Positions 54,913 to 63,328 of a stretch of DNA of 64,000 bases are shown piece after piece. The notes under the pieces are model-generated. The model searched no databases and was not told the DNA's origin. It worked only from the letters and a program-made list of their open reading frames with translations. The number at the start of each line of letters is the position of its first letter. The first letter of the stretch is position 1. Source of the DNA: Pseudomonas sp. AN-1 (GTDB lineage: Bacteria > Pseudomonadota > Gammaproteobacteria > Pseudomonadales > Pseudomonadaceae); assembly GCF_034057115.1 (NCBI RefSeq), contig NZ_CP139195.1:558001-622000 (forward strand). The letters run 5' to 3'. A program made the translations under genes and the position numbers.

Positions 54913-56205
54913 ATGCCTACGACGCCGTTGCCCCTGTTCGAAACCTACAGCCGTTTCCTTGAGCTGAACTTCCTGCAGATCAGCGAGGAACTCCCGGTCG
55001 TCCGCGAATACCTCGCCAGCTTTCCTGCCGAGCTGCAGGCCATCGACGGCTATCTCGCGGTCCGCGGCTTTCTCAAGTCCTACGCCGGCAACGAGCCCAC
55101 TTTCAATTCCTACCGCACCCATGTCGAGCGGCTCTTGCTCTGGGCGCTGCTGGTCGCCCGCAAGCCGCTGCTCGAGTTGCGTCGCCGGGATGCCGAGGCC
55201 TTCATGGAGTTCTGCCTGCGGCCGCCCAGGGACTGGATCGGGCCGATGGTCCGCTCCCGCTTCGTGCGCATCGGCGGCCGCAAGAAGCTCGAGTCCGACA
55301 GCTATGTGGTCAACGAGGACTGGCGCCCGTTCAGCATCACCGTGCCCAAGCGCAACCGCTCGCTGGACGGATCCGCCGCGCCGGGCAGCGACAGCCGACC
55401 CTACCGGATGTCCCAGGGCTCGGTGGCCCAGGTCTTCGCCGTGTGCGGCAGCTTCTTCCAGCACGCCACCGACGAGGGACTGACCGAGGTCAACCCGTTC
55501 CGGGCTGTCAAGCAGAAATCGGTCTACAAGCAGCGCAACACCCTGGATGTCTCGGGACGCTCGCTCACCCAGTTGCAATGGAGCTACGTCATCGAGACCG
55601 CCGAGAAAATGGCCGACGAGGACGAGGTCCACGAACGCACGCTGTTCATCCTGGCCACGCTGTTCGCCATGTACCTGCGGGTATCCGACCTGGTCGGGCG
55701 CGACAACTGGGAGCCGACCATGGGCGATTTCCGCCGCGATACCACCGGCAACTGGTGGTTCCACGTGGTCGGCAAAGGCAACAAGGCGGCGAAGATCAGC
55801 GTGCGCGACGACTATATCCAGACCTACCTGACCCGCTACCGCCGGCACCTGGGCCTGCCTGCCCTGCCCTCGCCCCACGAGACGCATCCCCTGCTCTCCA
55901 CGCTCAAGGGGCGCGCTGGCCTTTCCGACCGTCACCTGCGCCTGCTGCTGCAGCAGGTCTTCGACCGCGCGCTGGAGCGGATGGTCGAGGAAGGCTGGAG
56001 CAACGACGAGGTCGACCACCTGCGCTCGGCCTCGCTGCACTGGCTGCGGCATACCTCTGCCACCTTCGACGCCCCCCACCGGGACATGAAGGACCTGCAG
56101 GCCGACCTGCGTCACAACAGCCTGAGCACCACGCAGAACACCTACTACAACTCGCTGGATGAACAGCGGGCACATTCGGTGAAGCATCTGCGGATCAAGG
56201 AGTAG
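54913..56205 (+). CDS. Tyrosine recombinase / site-specific integrase family protein
   Basis: A 430-residue tyrosine recombinase. The catalytic set is complete: Arg256 (YLRVSDL), Lys288 (GKGNK), His376 and Arg379 (LHWLRH), His401 (LRHNSLS) and Tyr411 or Tyr412 (NTYYNS). The N-terminal core-binding region spans about 10-200. It is of the chromosomal integrase-like type. No phage gene, direct repeats or tRNA lie near, so there is no sign it is a prophage remnant. GGAAAG precedes the ATG at 54913. Its role is unknown; it may act in DNA rearrangement or be a domesticated enzyme. Confidence 0.88.
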   Translation: MPTTPLPLFETYSRFLELNFLQISEELPVVREYLASFPAELQAIDGYLAVRGFLKSYAGNEPTFNSYRTHVERLLLWALLVARKPLLELRRRDAEAFMEFCLRPPRDWIGPMVRSRFVRIGGRKKLESDSYVVNEDWRPFSITVPKRNRSLDGSAAPGSDSRPYRMSQGSVAQVFAVCGSFFQHATDEGLTEVNPFRAVKQKSVYKQRNTLDVSGRSLTQLQWSYVIETAEKMADEDEVHERTLFILATLFAMYLRVSDLVGRDNWEPTMGDFRRDTTGNWWFHVVGKGNKAAKISVRDDYIQTYLTRYRRHLGLPALPSPHETHPLLSTLKGRAGLSDRHLRLLLQQVFDRALERMVEEGWSNDEVDHLRSASLHWLRHTSATFDAPHRDMKDLQADLRHNSLSTTQNTYYNSLDEQRAHSVKHLRIKE

Positions 56206-56249
56206 CGACCAGGTTCGGCGCCTGAACCCGCGGAGGCACCCTTCCCTGC

Positions 56250-56699
56250 TCAGGGCGTGACCTGGTAGCCGCGCTGCTGCATGCAGCTGGTGTAGGCCGA
56301 CGAGGTATTCTGCTCGGCATTGCGGCGATCCTGGCGCCGGTCCTGGCGCTGGCGCGAGCCGCCCACCACCACGCCGGCCGCTGCGGCTTCCCTGGCCTGG
56401 TTCTGCCGGTATTCCTGCTGGACGTCCTCATCGAGGCGGTCATACACCTCCTCGTGCTGGCGGCCGCGTACTCCCGCCGCGGCGGCGCCGGCCGCGGCTC
56501 CGGCGACGGCACCCCGTGCCCGACCGCCGGTCTGCGGGCTGCTGGTGCTGGCGCTGCCGGCCTGGGCCTGGCAGGCGCTGATGTCCTGCTGCATGGTTTC
56601 CGGCGACTGGCCCTGCAGCGGGGTGACCGTCTCGGCGAGTGCGCAGGCACTGGCGATGGCCAGCCCGCTGGCGAGGCAGAAAGAAAGGCATCTTGGCAT
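56250..56699 (-). CDS. Secreted glycine-rich protein
   Basis: A 149-residue protein with signal peptide MPRCLSFCLASGLAIASACALA. A Gly/Ala zipper segment (GRARGAVAGAAAGAAAAGVRG) is flanked by Gln/Arg-rich sequence (VYDRLDEDVQQEYRQNQAREA) and ends in CMQQRGYQV, resembling YMGG/glycine-zipper proteins of the envelope. Two mature cysteines, near residues 44 and 141, could form a disulfide. The ATG at 56699 has GGGAGCG upstream. Function unknown. Converges with the recombinase gene. Confidence 0.75.
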   Translation of the reverse strand: MPRCLSFCLASGLAIASACALAETVTPLQGQSPETMQQDISACQAQAGSASTSSPQTGGRARGAVAGAAAGAAAAGVRGRQHEEVYDRLDEDVQQEYRQNQAREAAAAGVVVGGSRQRQDRRQDRRNAEQNTSSAYTSCMQQRGYQVTP

Positions 56700-56882
56700 G
56701 GTGGCGAGCGCTCCCGTGGGTGGCTGGGCGGCCAGTTGCTGACCCGAGAAGCATAGTCCGGCCCCGGACCTGCCCCGCTGCCTGTGGTCGGCTGGCCAGG
56801 CGGCCTGTGGTTCCGTAACATCCCCGCCCCTTTTTCGCCAATCCCTGCAGCCGGCTGCGCCGGCCTCCACCTCAGGATCGCC

Positions 56883-58328
56883 ATGAAACCCACACGTCTG
56901 CGCGCCGATGTCCTGGCCGGACTCACCACCTCCTTCGCGCTGGTGCCCGAGTGCATCGCCTTCGCCCTGGTCGCCCAGCTCAATCCGCTGATGGGCCTGT
57001 ACGGCGCCTTCATCATCTGCACCCTCACCGCGCTGTTCGGCGGCCGGCCGGGCATGGTCTCCGGCGCCGCCGGCTCGATGGCCGTGGTCATCGTCGCGCT
57101 GGTGGTACAGCACGGGGCCCAGTACCTGCTGGCCACCGTGCTGCTCGGCGGCTTGATCATGGTCGCCTTCGGCCTGCTGCGCCTCGGCAAGCTGATCCGC
57201 ATGGTGCCGCACCCGGTGATGCTCGGCTTCGTCAACGGCCTGGCCATCGTCATCGCCCTGTCCCAGCAGGAGCACTTCAGGGACGGCGAGGCCTGGCTGA
57301 GCGGCACGGCGCTGTACCTGATGCTGGGACTGGTGGCGCTGACCATGGCCATCGTCTACCTGCTGCCGCGCCTGACCCGCGCGGTGCCGCCGGCGCTGGT
57401 GGCGATCCTCGGCGTCGGTGCGGCGGTCTACCTGCTCGACCTGCCGACCCACACCCTCGGCGACATGGCCAACATCGCCGGCGGCCTGCCCGCCTTCGCC
57501 CTGCCGGACATCCCCTGGAACCTGGAAACCCTGGCCATCATCGCCCCCTACGCGGTGCTGATGGCGCTGGTCGGCCTGCTGGAAACCCTGCTGACCCTCA
57601 ACCTCACCGACGAGATCACCGAGAGCCGCGGCTATCCGGACCGCGAGTGCACGGCCCTCGGCGCAGCCAACATCGCCTCCGGCCTGTTCGGCGGCATGGG
57701 CGGCTGCGCGATGATCGGCCAGACCATGATCAACCTCAGCTCCGGCGGTCGCGGCCGGCTGTCCGGGGTGGTCGCCGGGGTGATGATCCTGCTGTTCGTG
57801 CTGTTCCTCTCGCCGCTGATCGAGCGCATCCCGCTGGCTGCGCTGGTCGGCGTGATGTTCGTGGTGGCCCAGCAGACCTTCGCCTGGGCCTCGCTACGGG
57901 TGCTCGGCAAGGTGCCGCTCAACGATGCGCTGGTGATAGTCGCGGTGACGATGATCACCGTGTTCACCGACCTGGCCACCGCCGTGCTGTGCGGGATCGT
58001 CATCGCCGCGCTGAACTTCGCCTGGCAGCAGGCCCGCGAGCTGTACGCCGACAGCGATCTGCAGGCCGACGGCAGCAAGCTGTACCGGGTGCACGGCACG
58101 CTGTTCTTCGCCTCGACCACGCCGTTCCTCAACCAGTTCGATGTGGCCGGCGACCCGGCCCAGGTGACCCTCGACTGCCGCCACCTGAGCTTCGTCGACT
58201 ACTCGGCCATCGCCGCGCTGAAGACCCTGCGCGAGCGCTACGCCAAGGCCGGCAAGCACCTGCGCGTGCTGCACCTCTCCGAGCGCTGCAAGCAGCTGCT
58301 CAAGCGCGCCGGGGTGCACCACGACTGA
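56883..58328 (+). CDS. SulP family anion transporter with short STAS domain
   Basis: A 481-residue SulP transporter: about 11-12 membrane segments, beginning with RADVLAGLTTSFALVPECIAFAL and including GLYGAFIICTLTALFGG and GGMGGCAMIGQT, then a short STAS domain (KLYRVHGTLFFASTTPFL; SFVDYSAIAAL). Smaller than the one at 7211-8947 and not close in sequence. Bicarbonate or sulfate uptake is possible. The start ATG at 56883 fits the family start. It converges with the TetR gene across a strong hairpin. Confidence 0.9.
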   Translation: MKPTRLRADVLAGLTTSFALVPECIAFALVAQLNPLMGLYGAFIICTLTALFGGRPGMVSGAAGSMAVVIVALVVQHGAQYLLATVLLGGLIMVAFGLLRLGKLIRMVPHPVMLGFVNGLAIVIALSQQEHFRDGEAWLSGTALYLMLGLVALTMAIVYLLPRLTRAVPPALVAILGVGAAVYLLDLPTHTLGDMANIAGGLPAFALPDIPWNLETLAIIAPYAVLMALVGLLETLLTLNLTDEITESRGYPDRECTALGAANIASGLFGGMGGCAMIGQTMINLSSGGRGRLSGVVAGVMILLFVLFLSPLIERIPLAALVGVMFVVAQQTFAWASLRVLGKVPLNDALVIVAVTMITVFTDLATAVLCGIVIAALNFAWQQARELYADSDLQADGSKLYRVHGTLFFASTTPFLNQFDVAGDPAQVTLDCRHLSFVDYSAIAALKTLRERYAKAGKHLRVLHLSERCKQLLKRAGVHHD

Positions 58329-58340
58329 GGCGCGGTTGCT

Positions 58341-58370
58341 GAAGGCTGGCCCACCCCGGGGCCGGCCTTC
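58341..58370. terminator. Terminator between the SulP and TetR genes
   Basis: A 12-pair stem with one G-T wobble (GAAGGCTGGCCC against GGGCCGGCCTTC) and a six-base loop between convergent stops at 58328 and 58409. It can act in both directions. Confidence 0.65.
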
Positions 58371-58408
58371 GATACGATCAGCCCACTCCTTGCTCCCCTG
58401 CGGCGTCT

Positions 58409-59023
58409 TCAGACATGGCTCGCCAGGAAGGCCGCCAGCACCCGGCGAGCATGCTGCCGGCAGTCCTCCTCGCTGCCCCGCTCGAGCGGCACCCGGTACT
58501 GACCACGCAGCAGGTCAAGCCCCATCACCATGCCCAGCAGCATTTCGGCACTCGCCAGCGGCTCGGGACATTCGATCAGCCCGCTGTGTGCCGCTGCCTC
58601 CAGATACTCGGCAAGCAGGCGCTGGGTGTTGGCTGGACCATTGCGGTACACCTCGCCCAGGTCTTGCGCATCCTGTGGGATCGTTCCCAAGGCCTGGATC
58701 AGGCGCTGGTGCCGCTCGCTGGCGATGAAGGCGGACAGCGCCTCGATCAAGCCCGCCAGATCCTTGCACAGCTCCTCGCGATTCGCGGGAGTACGGTCGA
58801 GGGTCTGGTTGATGGCGAACGCCTCGCTGCTCACCACCGCCCGCAGCAGGTCGTAGCGATTGGCATAGCGGGCATACAGCGTCGCCTTGGAGACGCCGGC
58901 GAGGCTGGCCACCCGGTCCATGGTGAGGGCCTTCGGTCCTCCCTCGAATGCCAGTTCCCGCGCGGCTTCGAGAATGTCGCGATCCTTCTGCTGATCGACG
59001 GGACGTCCGGCTTTTGCTGACAT
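58409..59023 (-). CDS. TetR family repressor
   Basis: A 204-residue TetR regulator. The helix-turn-helix (TMDRVASLAGVSKATLYARYANRYDLL) lies at about 34-60, and the C-terminal ligand domain (about 75-200) is of the AcrR-C/YbiH-like kind. The start is put at ATG 59023 (MSAKAGRPVDQQKDRD). It diverges from an RND efflux operon over a perfect palindrome, so it very likely represses itself and that operon, and is released by a pump substrate. Confidence 0.92.
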   Translation of the reverse strand: MSAKAGRPVDQQKDRDILEAARELAFEGGPKALTMDRVASLAGVSKATLYARYANRYDLLRAVVSSEAFAINQTLDRTPANREELCKDLAGLIEALSAFIASERHQRLIQALGTIPQDAQDLGEVYRNGPANTQRLLAEYLEAAAHSGLIECPEPLASAEMLLGMVMGLDLLRGQYRVPLERGSEEDCRQHARRVLAAFLASHV

Positions 59024-59063
59024 GGCTGGGAACGCGCTCCGGCTGTTGGCTGTGTCAAAAACA

Positions 59064-59087
59064 TTACTGTACATTACCGTACAGTAA
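59064..59087. promoter_or_regulatory. TetR operator palindrome
   Basis: TTACTGTAC, six bases, GTACAGTAA: a perfect 24-base palindrome 40 bases before the TetR start and 19 before the RND adaptor start. The form and spacing are typical of TetR/AcrR operators, and it lies where it can block both promoters. Confidence 0.8.
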
Positions 59088-59106
59088 GTCAGGGAAGCCA
59101 CCGGTC

Positions 59107-60153
59107 ATGCGTGTTTCGTCGCTGTTGTTCGCTCTATGCCTGCCATTTCTCGCCGCCTGCAAGGAGGTACCGGAGTCGCCAGCGACGACCGCCCCGCCGC
59201 CGGTCAGGACCGTAGCGGTAAGCGACGACACCGCGACCACGCTCGGCTTGTCCGGCACGGTGCGTGCGCGAGTCGAGTCGCCGCTGGCGTTCCAGGTCAG
59301 CGGGCGCATCACCCGGCGCCTGAGCGACGCCGGCGAGGCGGTACGCGCCGGACAGACGCTTTTCGAGCTGGACGTCCGCGACCTCGAGCAACAGGTCCGC
59401 GCGGCGGCGGCCGACCAGGCGGCGGCCAGCGCGGCGCTCGCCACCGCCGAGGCCGACCTCGCCCGCCATCGCCAACTGCAGGCGAGGAGCTTCGTCAGTG
59501 CGCAGGCCTTAGAGCGCGCCGAACTCGCCCGCCACGAAGCCAGCACCCGCCGCGATGCGGCCGCGGCGCGGCTGGCCCAGGCCCGCAATGCCCTCGACTA
59601 CGGCCGCCTGCAGGCGCCGGCGGCTGGGGTGCTGATCGACGTGACCGGCGAAGCCGGCCAGGTGGTCGCCGCCGGGGAGCCGGTCGCCCTGCTCGCCCAG
59701 GCCGGCGAACGCGAAATCGAGGTGTTCTTTCCCGAAGGCGTGCCCCCGCGGCCAAATGGCAAACTGGTCGCCGCGGACGGCTCGTTGCTGCCGCTGCACC
59801 TGCGCGAAACCGCCGGCGCCGTCGATGCCCAGGGGCGTACCCTGCGCGCCCGCTACACGGTGCTGGAAGGTGCGCAGGGCCTACAGCTCGGCGCGGTGCT
59901 GCGTACCCGCTTCGCCGCGGATGCCGCCGGTGGCGCCTTCTCGGTGCCCATCGGTGCCATCGACGAGCGCGGCCAGGGCGCCCAGGTCTGGCGTCTGCTC
60001 GACGGCCGCGTGAAGGCGGTCGCGGTCAGCGTGCTGGAGGTCAGTGGCGAAACCGCGCGGATCCGCGGCCCGCTGGCGGTCGGCGAACGTCTGGTCGCCC
60101 TCGGTACCCACCTGCTCAGCGAGGACATGGCGGTGCGGGAGCTGGCCCGATGA
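59107..60153 (+). CDS. RND efflux periplasmic adaptor lipoprotein
   Basis: A 348-residue membrane-fusion protein. Lipobox LPFLAACKE gives an acylated Cys18. The lipoyl/beta-barrel module (LAFQVSGRITRRLSDAGEAVRAG), a short coiled coil rich in Ala (about 95-155) and the C-terminal barrel are present. It is shorter than MuxA and lacks its own outer-membrane channel gene. AGGGAAG precedes the ATG at 59107. Its stop overlaps the pump gene start (ATGA). Works with the next gene; an OprM/OpmH-like channel must come from elsewhere. Confidence 0.92.
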   Translation: MRVSSLLFALCLPFLAACKEVPESPATTAPPPVRTVAVSDDTATTLGLSGTVRARVESPLAFQVSGRITRRLSDAGEAVRAGQTLFELDVRDLEQQVRAAAADQAAASAALATAEADLARHRQLQARSFVSAQALERAELARHEASTRRDAAAARLAQARNALDYGRLQAPAAGVLIDVTGEAGQVVAAGEPVALLAQAGEREIEVFFPEGVPPRPNGKLVAADGSLLPLHLRETAGAVDAQGRTLRARYTVLEGAQGLQLGAVLRTRFAADAAGGAFSVPIGAIDERGQGAQVWRLLDGRVKAVAVSVLEVSGETARIRGPLAVGERLVALGTHLLSEDMAVRELAR

Positions 60154-63100
60154 GCTTCCCCAACCTGTCCGCGCTCGCCGTGCGCGAGCGCGCGCTGACC
60201 CTGTTCCTGCTGGTCCTGGCAGCCCTGGCCGGCGTCCAGGCCTTCCTCAGTCTCGGCCGCGCCGAGGATCCTGCCTTTACCGTGCGGGCCATGCTGGTCA
60301 CCGCCATGTGGCCGGGCGCCACTCCCGAGGACATGCAGACCCAGGTGGTCGACCGCCTGGAGAAGCGCATCCAGGAAGTGGAAAACCTCTATCGGATCGA
60401 GACCACCATCCGTCCCGGGCAGGCCACCCTGCAGGTCGAGTTCCAGGATTACATCCCGCAGGACCAGGTCCCCAAGCTGATCTACGAAGTGCGCAAACGC
60501 ATGCAGGACGAGGCGGCCAGCCTGCCGCGCGGGGTGATCGGCCCCATCGTTCAGGACGATTTCGGCGACGTCTATTTCACCCTGATCGCCCTGACCGCCC
60601 CGGGCCTGCCGATGCACGAACTGACCCGCGATGCCGAGGCGATCCGCGACCGCCTGCAACGCGTTCCCGGCGTGCACAAGGCCTTGCTGCTGGGCGAACG
60701 CACCGAGCGCCTCTACGTCGAGTTCGACAATGCCCGGCTGAGCAACCTAGGCGTCGATCCGCAGGCGATCTTCGCCGCCATCGACGCCAGCAACCGCCTG
60801 CTGCCGGCCGGGCGCATGGAAACCGACGGCCCGCGCCTGCACCTGCGCCTGGATGCCGACCTCTCCGACCCCGAACAGTTGGCCGGCGTGCCGGTACGGG
60901 TCGGCGACCGCGTGCTCAGACTCGCCGACATCGCCGACATCCGCCGCGGCTACGAGGACCCGCCCAGCTACCTGGTGCGCTCGCGCGGACAGGATGCGCT
61001 GCTGCTCGGAGTGATCATGAACAAGGGCGAAAACGGCCTGGACCTGGGCGAGCGGCTGGCCGCCTTCCTCGAGGCCGAGCGCCAGCGACTGCCGCTGGGC
61101 ATGTCGCTCGAGGTGCTCACCAACCAGGCGGAGGCCATCGACCAGGCTGTCAGCCTGTTCCAGATCAAGTTCCTGGTGGCGGTTGCCGTGGTGGTCGCGG
61201 TCAGCGTGCTGGCCATCGGCCTGCGCGCCGGCCTGATCGTCGGCATCGCCGTTCCACTGACCCTTGGCCTGACCTTCCTGGTGATGATGCTGATGGACAT
61301 CAACCTCGACCGCGTGACCCTGGGAGCCCTGATCATCGCCCTGGGTCTGCTGGTCGACGACGCGATCATCGCCGTGGAGATGATGCTGGTGAAGATGGAA
61401 CAGGGCTGGGACCGTGTCCGTGCCGCGGCCCATGCCTGGACGGTCACCGCCGCGCCAATGCTGTATGGCACCCTGGTGACGGTGGCCGGCTTCTTCCCCA
61501 TCGGCTTCGCCCGCTCCGGCGTCGGCGAGTACGCCGGAAACATCTTCTGGGTGCTGGCCATCGCGCTGCTGGCGTCCTGGCTGGTCGCTGTGGTGTTCGC
61601 CCCCTACCTGGGCGTGAAGCTGCTGCCGGCCCGCGCCAGCGGGACCGAGCACGGCCACGCCGGCCTCTACGACACCCCGCTGTACCGGCGCCTGCGCGAC
61701 CTGATCGGCTGGTGCGTGACCTGGCGCAAGAGCGTGGTTGCCGCGACCGTGGCACTGCTGGTGCTGTCGGTAGCTGGCATGGCCCTGCTGGTGGAGAAGC
61801 AGTTCTTCCCCGGCTCGGACCGCCCGGAGGTTCTGGTCGCCGTGTACCTGCCGCAGGGCAGCAGCATCGGCGCCACGGATGCCACGGTGCGAAAGCTCGA
61901 GGCGATCCTCTCCCCGCTGCCGGAGGTGCGCAGCCTGTCCGCCTACGTCGGTGCCGGCGCGCCGCGCTTCTTCCTCGGCGCCAACCCGGAGCCGCCCTCG
62001 CCTGCCTTCGCCAAGCTCATCGCCGTGGCGCAGGATCCCGCGGCGCGCGACAAGGTCATGGCCACCCTGCAACGGCACATCGCGCAGGGTGAGTTCCCCG
62101 AGGCGCGGGTGCGGGTCTACAAGCTGCTCTACGGCCCGCCGGTGATCTGGCCGGTCGCCTTCCGGGTGTTCGGCCCCGATCCGCTGGTCCTGCGCGACAT
62201 CGCCCACCGGGTACGCACGGTGATGGCGGCCGATCCGCACGTGGTCGAGCCGCACCTGGAATGGGACGAGCGCGCCCCGGTACTGCACCTGGTCATGGAC
62301 GTGGAGCGCCTGCGCCTGCTCGGCCTGACCCAGCAGGAGGTGGCCCGTCAGCTGCAGTTCCAGCTCGACGGCGTGGCGGTCACCCAGCTGCGCCAGGATG
62401 TCCGCAGCGTCGAGGTGATCGCCCGCGGCAGCAGCGACGGCCGGAGGCTCGACGCCGACAGCCTCTCCAGCCTGGAAGTGCTGGGCGGTGACGGCCGCAA
62501 GCTGCCGTTCAACCAGCTCGGCCGGGTCGAGGTGCGCTTCGAGGACCCGCTGATCAAGCGCTACAACCGCGAAGCCGTGCTGACCGTGCAGGGCGACGTG
62601 CAGGGTGCCCAGCCCAACGACGTCACCGCCACCCTGTGGCGGGCGCTGGCCGAGGTCCGCAGTGAACTGCCGGAGGGCTACCGCATCGGCATCGCCGGCG
62701 CGGTGGAGGAATCGGGCAAGGCGGACGCCTCGATCCAGAAGCTGCAGCCGGCGATGGTGGCCTTCATGCTGATCCTGATCATGCTGCAGATGCGTTCCTT
62801 CTCCGGCACCTTCATCGTGCTGGCCACCGCCCCGCTGGGGCTGATCGGCGCGGTGCTTGCCCTGCTGCTGTTCGACCAGCCGTTCGGCTTCGTCGCCCTG
62901 CTCGGCCTGACCGGCCTGGCCGGCATCCTGATGCGCAACACGCTGATCCTCACCCAGCAGGTGGCCGACAACTTCGCTGCCGGCATGCCGGCGTTCGAGG
63001 GCGTGGTGGAAGCGGCGGTGCAGCGCGCCCGACCGGTGCTGCTCACCGCACTGGCCGCCGCCCTGGCCTTCATCCCTCTCACCCAGGACAGCTTCTGGGG

Positions 63101-63242
63101 ACCACTGGCCTACGTGCTGATCGGCGGCGTGGCGGTCGGCACGGCGATCACCTTGCTGTTCGTGCCGGCGCTGTATGCGCTGTGGTTCCGCCTGGAGCCG
63201 GCCCGGCACAGCGCCACCAGCGGCCTCAGCCTGTCGACCTAA
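60150..63242 (+). CDS. RND efflux inner-membrane transporter
   Basis: A 1030-residue RND pump. The TM4 proton pair is in GLLVDDAIIAVEMML; the TM10/11 region has LTGLAGILMRNTLIL in place of the Lys motif of MuxB/MuxC, marking a different HAE branch. Periplasmic loops contain YVEFDNARLSNLGVDP and DPLIKRYNREAVLTVQG. Closer to the acriflavin-resistance subgroup lacking a dedicated channel. Exports unknown substrates, probably under TetR control. A hairpin overlaps its stop codon. Confidence 0.92.
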   Translation: MSFPNLSALAVRERALTLFLLVLAALAGVQAFLSLGRAEDPAFTVRAMLVTAMWPGATPEDMQTQVVDRLEKRIQEVENLYRIETTIRPGQATLQVEFQDYIPQDQVPKLIYEVRKRMQDEAASLPRGVIGPIVQDDFGDVYFTLIALTAPGLPMHELTRDAEAIRDRLQRVPGVHKALLLGERTERLYVEFDNARLSNLGVDPQAIFAAIDASNRLLPAGRMETDGPRLHLRLDADLSDPEQLAGVPVRVGDRVLRLADIADIRRGYEDPPSYLVRSRGQDALLLGVIMNKGENGLDLGERLAAFLEAERQRLPLGMSLEVLTNQAEAIDQAVSLFQIKFLVAVAVVVAVSVLAIGLRAGLIVGIAVPLTLGLTFLVMMLMDINLDRVTLGALIIALGLLVDDAIIAVEMMLVKMEQGWDRVRAAAHAWTVTAAPMLYGTLVTVAGFFPIGFARSGVGEYAGNIFWVLAIALLASWLVAVVFAPYLGVKLLPARASGTEHGHAGLYDTPLYRRLRDLIGWCVTWRKSVVAATVALLVLSVAGMALLVEKQFFPGSDRPEVLVAVYLPQGSSIGATDATVRKLEAILSPLPEVRSLSAYVGAGAPRFFLGANPEPPSPAFAKLIAVAQDPAARDKVMATLQRHIAQGEFPEARVRVYKLLYGPPVIWPVAFRVFGPDPLVLRDIAHRVRTVMAADPHVVEPHLEWDERAPVLHLVMDVERLRLLGLTQQEVARQLQFQLDGVAVTQLRQDVRSVEVIARGSSDGRRLDADSLSSLEVLGGDGRKLPFNQLGRVEVRFEDPLIKRYNREAVLTVQGDVQGAQPNDVTATLWRALAEVRSELPEGYRIGIAGAVEESGKADASIQKLQPAMVAFMLILIMLQMRSFSGTFIVLATAPLGLIGAVLALLLFDQPFGFVALLGLTGLAGILMRNTLILTQQVADNFAAGMPAFEGVVEAAVQRARPVLLTALAAALAFIPLTQDSFWGPLAYVLIGGVAVGTAITLLFVPALYALWFRLEPARHSATSGLSLST

Positions 63243-63272
63243 TGACAGGCTGAGGCCCGGCGCTTTCGCCGG
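63224..63272 (+). terminator. Tandem hairpins at the end of the RND operon
   Basis: A perfect 12-pair stem CCTCAGCCTGTC / GACAGGCTGAGG spans the stop codon (63224-63255). It is followed by CCGGCG CTTT CGCCGG at 63257-63272. Together they probably terminate the efflux operon; no long T run is present. Confidence 0.6.
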
Positions 63273-63328
63273 TCAAGCCGGCCGGACAGCCCCGCCTGCG
63301 GCCACTCGGTCTTCGTAAGCACCCCTGA

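Noticed and set aside
54576..56249. Prophage or genomic-island boundary at the recombinase gene
   Set aside because: Base composition and neighbouring genes are like the rest of the chromosome; no tRNA, direct repeats or phage genes are seen.
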